Translations under genes and position numbers: made by a program | Notes under the pieces: model-generated | The model's input: the letters and a program-made list of their open reading frames with translations, nothing else | Database searches by the model: none | What the model was told of the DNA's origin: nothing | Part shown: one piece after another, positions 1-5,240 of the stretch | Layout of the letters: each line of letters starts with the position of its first letter | How positions within the stretch are numbered: position 1 is the stretch's first letter | Virus record (IMG/VR): IMGVR_UViG_3300037584_003071 | Coordinates: 1-21,682 of that record | Direction: 5' to 3' (one strand) | Origin: a virus | DNA length: 21,682 nucleotides

Positions 1-643
1 CTGTGCATATCTTTGTACTTATTTCTCTAAACTCTTTATTACTACATATACTACTGTAGTTACTGTCAACCTGGGGGTTTACTTTTTTGCCCCTTTGGTC
101 AACGTGAGGTTGACTTTTCTTCATCTCTAAATCAACCTGGGGGTTGACTTTACTAAAGTTATCCACAGGCTTTTCGATGACTTTCAGTGTCTCTTCAGCG
201 TCTTGTACTTCCACAAAGTCCGGCTTGTTATGCGCTATAATATCCTCATCGGTAGTCTTAGGATCGTACAGTATTCTCCAGGTCGCTCCCTTTCTACCTT
301 TCTTTCGGAGTGGGTTCTCCTTGTAGATCTTCTTGATGTATCCACACTTCTCCAGCAATCGCATCTGCCGACTGACAGCCTGTTTAGATATGCCCAATCG
401 ATTAGCAATAGTAAGCTGGTTCGTGAAGACAATCCCACTGTGCTGATTGGCATGGCAACAGATAGTTCCTAAGACCCGGATAGAGGCATTGAGTATTCTA
501 GCATCGGCAAATACTCTGGAAGGCAGTACAGAAAAAGGGGAGGGAGCGGTCGTATTATCTACCGACAAGCTATGCTTTTTAGGAGGCTGGAGTAACTCCT
601 TCCGGGCCTGCTTTATCTCTGCTATTTTCTCGCTATCTCTCAT
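1..643 (-). CDS. Replication initiator-like winged-helix protein, 3' end beyond the left edge
   Basis: Seen: starting at the ATG at 643, 214 codons stay open to the window edge, so the gene is partial. Residues 73-108 form a winged helix-turn-helix (core IANRLGISKQAVSRQMRLLE, then GYIKK and a basic wing, RKKGRKG). Residues 165-197 hold three 11-residue repeats (KVNPQVD, KSQPHVD, KVNPQVD). These are the translation of three palindromic DNA repeats next to a DnaA box. Known: lambda O and many plasmid or phage initiators bind iterons lying inside their own gene. Inferred: this is the phage replication initiator, binding its own coding DNA to open the origin. The start overlaps the stop of the upstream PP-loop gene (ATGA), which implies translational coupling. 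A MarR-type regulator is the alternative, but the embedded iterons argue for replication. Confidence 0.72.
   Translation of the reverse strand, partial: MRDSEKIAEIKQARKELLQPPKKHSLSVDNTTAPSPFSVLPSRVFADARILNASIRVLGTICCHANQHSGIVFTNQLTIANRLGISKQAVSRQMRLLEKCGYIKKIYKENPLRKKGRKGATWRILYDPKTTDEDIIAHNKPDFVEVQDAEETLKVIEKPVDNFSKVNPQVDLEMKKSQPHVDQRGKKVNPQVDSNYSSICSNKEFREISTKICT
66..151. repeat. Three iterons with dyad symmetry at a 33-bp period
   Basis: Copies start at 66, 99 and 132, so the start-to-start spacing is exactly 33 bp twice, about three helical turns, which would place bound proteins on one face of the DNA. Copies 1 and 3 match at 19 of 20 positions. The core is TCAACCTGGGGGTTGA, with 6-bp arms around TGGG. 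Copy 2 (TCAACGTGAGGTTGA) is one base shorter in the centre and keeps 5-bp arms. ACTTT follows the right arm in all three copies. Because 33 is a multiple of three, the repeat also appears as an 11-residue repeat in the encoded protein. Confidence 0.8.
159..167 (+). promoter_or_regulatory. Perfect DnaA box (TTATCCACA)
   Basis: The 9-mer TTATCCACA is identical to the high-affinity E. coli DnaA box consensus. It sits 7 bp beyond the third iteron and inside the initiator gene. No other perfect copy was noticed in the window by eye. Placement next to iterons makes a functional role in origin opening likely, by host DnaA or by the phage DnaA domain IV-like protein at 1647-1958. Confidence 0.65.
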
Positions 644-1485
644 AGTCCGGTACACTCTCCATCGTCAGCTTGACAAAGCACTCCTTCCGTATCGAATATC
701 CAATCCCCCTGCCGGGAAACAAAGTTTTCTATGTCAGCAAATCTTCTTGTAGCATGAAAGTGGGCTTCTCTTCCAACTGCCTTTGAATGGTTATTTTCAA
801 TATCAATCCACCATTGCATCCGTTCTGGATGTTCTCGAAACATCATCGCCAATGTTGCTTCAGATTTAAGAAAACAGCCATCACAATTTCCCTTTGGCGT
901 AACTCCATTCTTTCCCCACAGAGCAAGGTCAAATGATTGTTGTTCCCAGAAGTCCATAATTATAGATTTGGTTGCACCTGCATGGTAAAGAGGATACCAA
1001 TTATCCCATCTGTTGTCCTTCGAGGGCTTAATTCTTCTTTGCTCGTCACCTCTGATCCCAATACAGTTAATCCATTTCTTCCAGCCAAGACTTTTTAAAT
1101 ACCTTTTAAACGTCAGAACCTTTAAATCTTGCGTACAAAATCGCCTATGAACATTTGGCAATATACCTTTACCCTTGAGCAGTAATTCAAAAGGCTCTCC
1201 GTTTCGTGATGCAGAGTTGTGGTTGACAATTTGAAAAGTACTTCTCTTACCAATCTTAGTGTATTCTAACCAAGTGATAGGAACTCCCCACTCCTCACCG
1301 CATCGCTGAACAAAGTCTAATGTTTCTGGCATCTCTCGACCGGTGTTTGCAAAGACAACCTTGCAACTATCTGGCAAAATAAACTGTTGTGCTTCAAGTA
1401 TTTTATACAACATAAATGCTGATGTTCTGCCTCCAGAGAAGGAAATCAATACGTTAGCATCTGGTAATGTAAAGCTATCTCTCAT
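640..1485 (-). CDS. PP-loop ATPase / PAPS-reductase-like enzyme
   Basis: 281 aa. Seen: the N-terminal PP-loop SFSGGRTSAF (15-24), the FANTGRE strand typical of the adenine nucleotide alpha-hydrolase fold (45-51), and cysteines at 117 (FCTQD), 201 and 204 (CDGC), 271 and 278 that could hold a metal or Fe-S cluster. Known: phage relatives are annotated as phosphoadenosine phosphosulfate reductase-like. The superfamily also includes the DNA phosphorothioation protein DndC and tRNA thiolation enzymes. Inferred: an adenylating or sulfur-transfer enzyme acting on nucleic acid or a nucleotide rather than true assimilatory sulfate reduction, since no other sulfur genes are nearby. It lies in the replication operon, with its start overlapping the 66-aa gene and its stop overlapping the initiator gene. 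Confidence 0.8.
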   Translation of the reverse strand: MRDSFTLPDANVLISFSGGRTSAFMLYKILEAQQFILPDSCKVVFANTGREMPETLDFVQRCGEEWGVPITWLEYTKIGKRSTFQIVNHNSASRNGEPFELLLKGKGILPNVHRRFCTQDLKVLTFKRYLKSLGWKKWINCIGIRGDEQRRIKPSKDNRWDNWYPLYHAGATKSIIMDFWEQQSFDLALWGKNGVTPKGNCDGCFLKSEATLAMMFREHPERMQWWIDIENNHSKAVGREAHFHATRRFADIENFVSRQGDWIFDTEGVLCQADDGECTGL

Positions 1486-1675
1486 AGGTAATATTCGTCC
1501 TACATTGTTTCTTTCTCGCTATCGGATCTCTGACTTGATCCAGTGCCTGGGCTATCTGAATACAATCATTGAAGTTATTAAAGACCAATCGCTTGACCCT
1601 TATCTCATCGGAAAGCTCTATGTCTCGTATCAGTATCAAGATCAAACTATAGGTCGCTATTTCCATACTTCTCAT
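1475..1675 (-). CDS. Small conserved-position hypothetical protein
   Basis: 66 aa, function not recognised. It overlaps the DnaA-like gene upstream by 29 bases and the PP-loop gene downstream by 11 bases, so it belongs to the same translationally coupled operon. The N-terminal part is hydrophobic (YSLILILI) and the rest is mixed charged and helical. A second in-frame ATG at 1666 is an alternative start and would give 63 residues; neither has a strong ribosome-binding site. Without it, 1486-1646 would be the only gap in an otherwise gapless operon, which supports it being real. Confidence 0.5.
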   Translation of the reverse strand: MRSMEIATYSLILILIRDIELSDEIRVKRLVFNNFNDCIQIAQALDQVRDPIARKKQCRTNITYER

Positions 1676-1958
1676 CCATAAGTTTTTTGATGTTCTCTTC
1701 TAGATCCATGTAGATCAGTGCATAGCTATCATCCTCATTGACCAGCTCCTCATGTCTTTTGGAGTAGTGAAGGATCGATGCATGATCCCGGTTGAATATG
1801 GTGCCTATCTGATTGAGTGAGAACCGGCCTAGTCTCCGGGCTACGGCTGTAAACAAGGCACGAAACTTTATATGTTCCGCTCTGGCTCGTTTGTGGTGCG
1901 CAAAGTCATGCAGTGGCATTGGACTTACCTGGTCAAAGAAATGCATAAACTGGCCCAA
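1647..1958 (-). CDS. DnaA domain IV-like mini-protein
   Basis: 103 aa if it starts at the TTG at 1958, which lies two bases after the upstream stop and 8 bases after AAGGAA; an ATG at 1946 is the alternative. Residues 45-68 (SLNQIGTIF then NRDHASILHYSKR) match the DnaA C-terminal helix-turn-helix signature. E. coli DnaA has IG..F then RDHTTVLHACRK there. The Asp and His that contact bases in the DnaA box are kept (58 and 59), and Arg33 lines up with the minor-groove arginine. No AAA+ ATPase domain is present, so this is a DNA-binding domain only. Inferred: binds DnaA-box DNA as an origin helper or as a competitor of host DnaA. A perfect box lies 1.5 kb away inside the initiator gene. Confidence 0.78.
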   Translation of the reverse strand: MGQFMHFFDQVSPMPLHDFAHHKRARAEHIKFRALFTAVARRLGRFSLNQIGTIFNRDHASILHYSKRHEELVNEDDSYALIYMDLEENIKKLMDEKYGNSDL

Positions 1959-1960
1959 GG

Positions 1961-2353
1961 TTATACTTCCTTGATCTGCGTACCGGGATAACAAGCCTCG
2001 ACCAACTTCTTCTTTAAACGATAGATAGGTGTTTTGAAGCCTTTCACATCCTCTACTATCTGGCCCTCCTTGTCCCCGGTCATCGTGGGTGTCTGCCACT
2101 CGCCTTTCGAATTGAAAGATCGCTCTTTGCTTTCCGCTCGTACCGTGAAGTACCGGAAGTCTGCCTTGTATTTGCATATGTCTACCCCATTAACTGTTAT
2201 TTGATACTCCGGCTGTAACTCTAAGTGGGTTATCATGCCGGCCTTCTCTAGTACCTTCAGCTCGCTATATCTTTTGGCCTCTCGTTTACTGTCGAATGTG
2301 ATGCCATCTATTGTGGTCTTGACGGCTTTATATTTACTTCTGCTCCAGTTCAC
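1961..2353 (-). CDS. DUF1064 family protein, PD-(D/E)XK nuclease-like
   Basis: 130 aa, GTG start overlapping the RHH gene stop (GTGA). Seen: the DUF1064 hallmarks, in order FDSKREAKRYSEL (20-32), GMITHLELQPEY, KYKADFRYF, IVEDVKGFKT and YRLKKKLVEA. The Asp in ADFRYF followed by the VEDVKG strand resembles the D...(D/E)XK metal site of restriction-like nucleases. Known: DUF1064 proteins are common in the early regions of phages of Gram-positive and Gram-negative bacteria. Inferred: a DNA-processing nuclease in replication or recombination. No target can be named from the sequence. Confidence 0.82.
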   Translation of the reverse strand: MNWSRSKYKAVKTTIDGITFDSKREAKRYSELKVLEKAGMITHLELQPEYQITVNGVDICKYKADFRYFTVRAESKERSFNSKGEWQTPTMTGDKEGQIVEDVKGFKTPIYRLKKKLVEACYPGTQIKEV

Positions 2354-2592
2354 CGGGTAAAATCTCGCGCTACCATACTGTCTAAAGCAGAGTTAAGATC
2401 GGTGGTTAATCTATCCTGGCGGTAGTTCGTAACTGCTGGCTTACCCATTTGTTGTTCCAGCATAAAAATGATTTGTTTATTGAGTGATCTCTGGGCCGGT
2501 TTAGCCAACTCTACTAGCTGATCACGCAGTTTTGTGTCCACTCGTAGGTGAATTTGTACATTTTCTGTACCCTCTAAGTCGTTGTTTTCCAT
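2350..2592 (-). CDS. Arc-like ribbon-helix-helix DNA-binding protein
   Basis: 80 aa. Seen: residues 13-50 carry VQIHLRVDTKLRDQLVELA followed by RSLNKQIIFMLEQQM, which is the beta strand plus two-helix pattern of Arc/MetJ regulators. The C-terminal 30 residues are an extra tail. The ATG at 2592 follows GGAAAGCT. It is the first gene of the leftward operon and faces a divergent operon across about 120 bp containing two dyads, so it is probably the autoregulator of that region. A plasmid-type partition or antitoxin role is possible, but no partner toxin or ParA is seen. Confidence 0.78.
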   Translation of the reverse strand: MENNDLEGTENVQIHLRVDTKLRDQLVELAKPAQRSLNKQIIFMLEQQMGKPAVTNYRQDRLTTDLNSALDSMVARDFTR

Positions 2593-2624
2593 AGCTTTCC
2601 TATATTTATATACAATCTCTTACA

Positions 2625-2639
2625 TAAAAGTTACTTTTA
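2625..2639. promoter_or_regulatory. Perfect 15-bp palindrome, operator candidate
   Basis: TAAAAGT T ACTTTTA: two 7-bp arms around a single base. It lies between the divergent promoters, about 33 bp upstream of the RHH start, where a repressor could block both directions. No protein can be assigned to it from sequence alone; the adjacent RHH protein and the later stand-alone LexA-type domain are both candidates. Confidence 0.45.
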
Positions 2640-2643
2640 GGTC

Positions 2644-2671
2644 TTGTACAATAGTACCATTGTGCTATAAC
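2644..2671 (+). promoter_or_regulatory. Sigma70-type promoter with extended -10 for the rightward operon
   Basis: A -35-like TTGTAC (2644-2649), a 16-base spacer, then TATAAC (2666-2671) preceded by TGC, giving an extended -10. Transcription would start near 2679, a short leader before the gene at 2713. A dyad ACAAT-N6-ATTGT (2648-2663) fills the spacer, a classic place for repressor binding. Recognised by motif only. Confidence 0.5.
2648..2663. promoter_or_regulatory. Dyad ACAAT-N6-ATTGT in the promoter spacer, operator candidate
   Basis: 5-bp inverted arms around AGTACC, lying between the -35 and -10 of the rightward promoter. A bound repressor would exclude RNA polymerase. Short arms mean chance occurrence cannot be excluded. 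Confidence 0.4.
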
Positions 2672-2712
2672 TATGTATATCCCGAACAGAACAAGTGAAT
2701 AAGGAGAATAAA

Positions 2713-2982
2713 ATGGGTTACTTTGAAGAATGTGTAAAAGGTATAGAAAGATTAATTCCGGCAGAATGGGAATGCACTACCTGGCACCATGATGCGTGTC
2801 CATCGTACAGACTTGGAAATAAAAAAATGTTTATTGACCATCCAGATCCAGACAAAAGGGAAAATGAAGATTGGAAAAGGTTCTCGGTCACCAATGATGA
2901 TGAAACATCTGATGATTACCAAATGATTGTTCTTCATACAGATAATTTTTACGAGGCACTTAAATATATGGAGCAAAGCTAA
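2713..2982 (+). CDS. Small acidic hypothetical protein, first gene of the rightward operon
   Basis: 89 aa from the ATG at 2713, chosen because AAGGAG lies 6 bases upstream; a GTG at 2695 would add six residues but lacks that spacing. Rich in Trp, Tyr, Asp and Glu, with no transmembrane segment and no recognised domain. It ends MEQS and its stop overlaps the next start (TAATG). As the first product of a divergent early operon, an early host-directed role is possible, but nothing in the sequence shows it. Confidence 0.6.
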   Translation: MGYFEECVKGIERLIPAEWECTTWHHDACPSYRLGNKKMFIDHPDPDKRENEDWKRFSVTNDDETSDDYQMIVLHTDNFYEALKYMEQS

Positions 2983-3166
2983 TGAAACTTAAAGCACTAA
3001 GCATTTCAGAAGTGACTGAAAGTTTATATGACGATTATTGGATGGATTGTACTGATGATGGTGAAACTCCTCTTGAGCAAAGCGAATGGCTCAAGCTCGA
3101 TGGAGTAAAGCAACACATCACATATATTCATTCTTTATTCGCCAAGATCAAGGAGCAAAGCTAATG
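2970..3166 (+). repeat. Repeated coupling junction GGAGCAAAGCTAATG (two exact copies)
   Basis: The 15-mer occurs at 2970-2984 and 3152-3166. Each copy supplies GGAG, the stop TAA of the upstream gene and the overlapping ATG of the next. A related junction, GGTGGAAAGCTAATG, occurs at 3931-3945, and the RHH start on the other strand reads GGAAAGCTATG. The three + strand genes thus share a re-used translation coupling element. Confidence 0.75.
2982..3164 (+). CDS. Small acidic hypothetical protein
   Basis: 60 aa, function not recognised. Starts at the ATG overlapping the previous stop and ends with KEQS, overlapping the next start (TAATG). It is coupled at both ends through identical 15-base junctions, GGAGCAAAGCTAATG, which supply the Shine-Dalgarno element for the following gene. 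Composition is acidic in the first two thirds (DDYWMDCTDDGE). No motif. Confidence 0.6.
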   Translation: MKLKALSISEVTESLYDDYWMDCTDDGETPLEQSEWLKLDGVKQHITYIHSLFAKIKEQS

Positions 3167-3943
3167 GCGCATACTATATACGAACCCGGTAAACCGCATA
3201 AGGGTGTATACCATGCCTACGTCCGGGTCAGTACCGACAAGCAGGATATCGAACGGCAGAAACACGTTATCACGACCTTTCTGAATGGCGGTAAGCATGA
3301 GGTGAAGTGGTATATAGACGAGGGTTACTCCGGTCGATTACCCTTTGACGATAGACCAGCCTTGAATGCGTGTCTCAAAGATGCGTTGAAGAGTAAGAAG
3401 AAGGGAGGGAAGGGGCATATCATTATTGCAGACTTCTCCCGACTATCACGACAGGCATGGCATGCTATGCAGTTCTTCGAAAAGGTTCTGGCAAAAGACA
3501 AGTGTAAGCTCATCATATGCGATAAGCCGGCATACTCTAATCTTGATACCGATGCACTAGTATCTATCCTGGGCCAAGAGAGTATGGTTTCTCAAGCAAC
3601 GGCTGAGAAAGTAAGCTCCGCTACTAAGCAGGGTCTTGCTAGGATCAAGGCAGAAATAACCAGCGAGGGTTTCTATACCGCTCGTAACGGTAAGACAGTC
3701 TATAAGCTCGGTGTCCATGAAAACATGGATCTTGCTAGAGAGAATGCTGGTATCCGGGTCAGTGATGATGCCGATGCCTTTGCCAGTATGTGGTACCCAG
3801 ACATACAGTACCGCCTCAATGCCGGGCATAGCTATCGTACTATAGCAGAAGAGTTCAACGCACGAGGGTTCAGTACTGCTCGTGAGGGTGGCAGTTGGCA
3901 TGCCTCCACAATTTCAAACATAATTAAGAGGGTGGAAAGCTAA
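3164..3943 (+). CDS. Serine recombinase (resolvase/invertase family)
   Basis: 259 aa. The ATG at 3164 is chosen because it overlaps the previous stop after GGAG. Seen: catalytic serine in YVRVSTDKQ (Ser23), the YSGR...DDRPAL region (55-67), and DFSRLSR (90-96), which matches the D-R..R active-site arginines of gamma-delta resolvase. The C-terminal part (about 200-255) holds a helix-turn-helix-like segment (RTIAEEFNARGFSTA then WHASTISNIIKRV) similar to the Recombinase domain. Known: the family makes two-base staggered cuts through a 5' phosphoserine link and acts as resolvase, invertase or phage integrase. It is shorter than large serine integrases. Inferred: resolves multimers or integrates. 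No att or res site was recognised. Confidence 0.88.
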   Translation: MAHTIYEPGKPHKGVYHAYVRVSTDKQDIERQKHVITTFLNGGKHEVKWYIDEGYSGRLPFDDRPALNACLKDALKSKKKGGKGHIIIADFSRLSRQAWHAMQFFEKVLAKDKCKLIICDKPAYSNLDTDALVSILGQESMVSQATAEKVSSATKQGLARIKAEITSEGFYTARNGKTVYKLGVHENMDLARENAGIRVSDDADAFASMWYPDIQYRLNAGHSYRTIAEEFNARGFSTAREGGSWHASTISNIIKRVES

Positions 3944-4440
3944 TGAATAAGGAAACTAATTTTGAACACGATGTGATTATTGAACATTTACTTCTTGAGA
4001 TTGAAAAGAAAGTTGCAAAAAGAAATATTGATATTTTTCGTATGCAGAACGAGAACAGCTACAGTGAGGGAAGGGATAGTGAGTATGTCAATTTTCTGAA
4101 TGAAAGTGTCTATGCCCGTCCTTTTTCTCATTTCACTATTCTTTGCACTCTTGAAAAAAGGTGGACAACAATTATAGAAGTCAGTCGTAAAATTAGATGC
4201 AATGATAAGACGGCTCGTAACCTTTATCAAAAAGCAATGGACTATGACATGATTTATCGTGATACAAGTCGCACAAAGCTATGTTTTAAAGCCACTCCAA
4301 GAGCTATGAAGATATATCGAAACTATATAAAAGCTCTCTATTGTGACCAGGGAGATGCTCTTGCCGACCATCTTACAGACATATTGCAGTATATGAAATA
4401 TACCAAAAAGCATGGTACTCAGTACCAAGTAAAAAGGTAG
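3943..4440 (+). CDS. Probable winged-helix protein of unknown role
   Basis: 165 aa, coupled to the recombinase by TAATG after GGTGGAAAGC. Residues about 61-125 look like a winged helix-turn-helix: HFTILCTLEKRW, then TTIIEVSRKIRCNDKTARNL as helices 2 and 3, then YDMIYRDTS..KLCFKATPRA as the wing. The N-terminal 40 residues are charged and helical. Inferred: a DNA-binding regulator, or an accessory to the recombinase (directionality factor or site-binding helper), based only on position and fold guess. Confidence 0.55.
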   Translation: MNKETNFEHDVIIEHLLLEIEKKVAKRNIDIFRMQNENSYSEGRDSEYVNFLNESVYARPFSHFTILCTLEKRWTTIIEVSRKIRCNDKTARNLYQKAMDYDMIYRDTSRTKLCFKATPRAMKIYRNYIKALYCDQGDALADHLTDILQYMKYTKKHGTQYQVKR

Positions 4441-4476
4441 AGGCTTCCAGTTGATTAAGTGAACTAATAGAATAAA

Positions 4477-4887
4477 ATGAGGGAGTACATGGTAAAAAAA
4501 CCGAACGAAAGGATCATGGTGTATAGTCGTAAAGAAAGAGATGACCGAACCCGGCAAGTGTTGGCGCAAGAAGTTAAACCTATGAACGCTATTGAAAGAG
4601 AGCGATGGTTGAAATCAGAGCGCAACTTCTATTACAATGCCTTTAGCCAGGGGAGGAGCTATGCCTCCAGACTTACGATACCTATGACCAACATTACCGA
4701 ACTGAAGAAGGCATCACGCGAGCTGAGTGCCTTGGCAAAAAAACTTGCTGAGATTAGCACACAGTCTACAAGCGTTGATGACCGAATTATTCTGGCGCAG
4801 TTCCATATTGGTTTGACCGGTAAGGATCTTAAACAAAGTGCGGTAGGGTTTGATCCCAAGACGGGCAGTTACCGTGGCATTAAATAA
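4477..4887 (+). CDS. Helical hypothetical protein of the recombination operon
   Basis: 136 aa from the ATG at 4477. A second in-frame ATG at 4489 follows GGGAG, but at only 3 bases, so the start is unsettled. Strongly basic N-terminus, then a helical segment with heptad-like spacing (ITELKKASRELSALAKKLAE), and a C-terminal VGFDPKTGSYRGIK. No known domain recognised. It precedes the exonuclease and annealase genes and may serve replication or recombination. The stop codon forms part of a repeated 12-base motif. Confidence 0.6.
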   Translation: MREYMVKKPNERIMVYSRKERDDRTRQVLAQEVKPMNAIERERWLKSERNFYYNAFSQGRSYASRLTIPMTNITELKKASRELSALAKKLAEISTQSTSVDDRIILAQFHIGLTGKDLKQSAVGFDPKTGSYRGIK

Positions 4888-4895
4888 AACCTAGA
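4884..4895 (+). repeat. Motif ATAAAACCTAGA, copy 1 of 3
   Basis: An exact 12-mer also found on the minus strand at 10062-10073 and 14086-14097. Here it contains the TAA stop of the 136-aa gene and precedes the 15-codon ORF. All three copies lie at gene junctions. Function unknown; a promoter part, an RNA-processing site or a recombination boundary are possible. Confidence 0.5.
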
Positions 4896-4906
4896 GGTAC
4901 CGTTTT

Positions 4907-4954
4907 ATGGATCGGAATAAATCCGACCACCACCTTTCAGGTTTACAACATTGA
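4907..4954 (+). CDS. Possible 15-codon leader ORF
   Basis: ATG at 4907 preceded by AGAGGT at 8 bases, encoding MDRNKSDHHLSGLQH, with its stop TGA at 4952-4954 running into TGAGGAG, the ribosome-binding site of the next gene at 4968. The arrangement would let ribosomes ending on it feed the next start. A short inverted repeat (TCGGA ATAAA TCCGA) lies within it. It may be chance. Confidence 0.25.
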   Translation: MDRNKSDHHLSGLQH

Positions 4955-4967
4955 GGAGTAAAAAAAC

Positions 4968-5240
4968 ATGATTGAAAGAAATCATACAAATAAGGTGCAT
5001 CTAAAACCTGGGAAAAAATTAAACCCGGATTTGGCTGATAATATATATTCCGTTTATAATCAACCCAGCCTCCCACTACTCAGCCAACTTAGAAATTCCA
5101 GACTTGTCAGGTCAGTCTGTCTATTCAGTCTAGACGCACTGGCTTTGCTGGCTATATCAGTTAGTCTTTACTACTTGGCGGTTGGCTCCTGCTTGTTAGA
5201 TGATGCTTGTTATACCATGTATTATGGAGTTTCGCAATGA
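4968..5240 (+). CDS. Small single-span membrane protein
   Basis: 90 aa, start supported by GAGGAG upstream. The N-terminal 45 residues are polar and basic. Residues about 50-76 (CLFSLDALALLAISVSLYYL) form one hydrophobic span, followed by a short tail with cysteines at 75 and 81. The stop overlaps the exonuclease start (ATGA). No family recognised. A membrane-anchored early protein could act in superinfection exclusion or RecBCD-type inhibition, but that is only a guess from position. Confidence 0.6.
   Translation: MIERNHTNKVHLKPGKKLNPDLADNIYSVYNQPSLPLLSQLRNSRLVRSVCLFSLDALALLAISVSLYYLAVGSCLLDDACYTMYYGVSQ

Larger units (their letters stand above)
1..167. other. Candidate replication origin inside the initiator gene
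   Basis: Three iteron-like palindromes (66-85, 99-117, 132-151) lie next to a perfect consensus DnaA box (159-167). Next to them, positions 1-60 are about 72% A+T by hand count and could serve as the unwinding element. Iterons, DnaA box and an AT-rich flank within an initiator gene are the standard parts of a lambda-type or iteron-plasmid origin. The origin may extend past the left edge. The assignment is inferred from layout only; no replication data are visible. Confidence 0.62.
2593..2712. promoter_or_regulatory. Divergent control region
   Basis: Non-coding DNA between the leftward replication operon and the rightward recombination operon. It holds the + strand promoter and the two dyads listed separately. 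On the minus strand an AT-rich run (TATATAAATATA) lies just upstream of the RHH gene and could include a -10 element, but no convincing -35 was found there. Confidence 0.6.

Noticed and set aside
66-151. Three regularly spaced repeats as a CRISPR-like array
   Set aside because: Only three short copies, lying inside a coding frame, with 13-14 bp between them; iterons explain the dyad symmetry and the neighbouring DnaA box better.
235-453. 72-codon minus-strand frame in the initiator region
   Set aside because: It is in another frame of the same strand as the initiator. Its Arg/Ser-rich product lacks motifs, while the initiator frame is open for 214 codons with a clear winged helix.
447-752. 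Open frame of 101 codons on the + strand
   Set aside because: It lies opposite the initiator and PP-loop genes, whose domains are recognisable, and has neither a ribosome-binding site nor a plausible motif.
2713-3164. Toxin-antitoxin pair (two small coupled genes)
   Set aside because: Both products are acidic with no known toxin or antitoxin fold, and the RHH gene is on the other strand with different partners.
4891-4967. Intrinsic terminator after the 136-aa gene
   Set aside because: Only a 5-bp stem (TCGGA/TCCGA) is present and no T-run follows, so it does not qualify.
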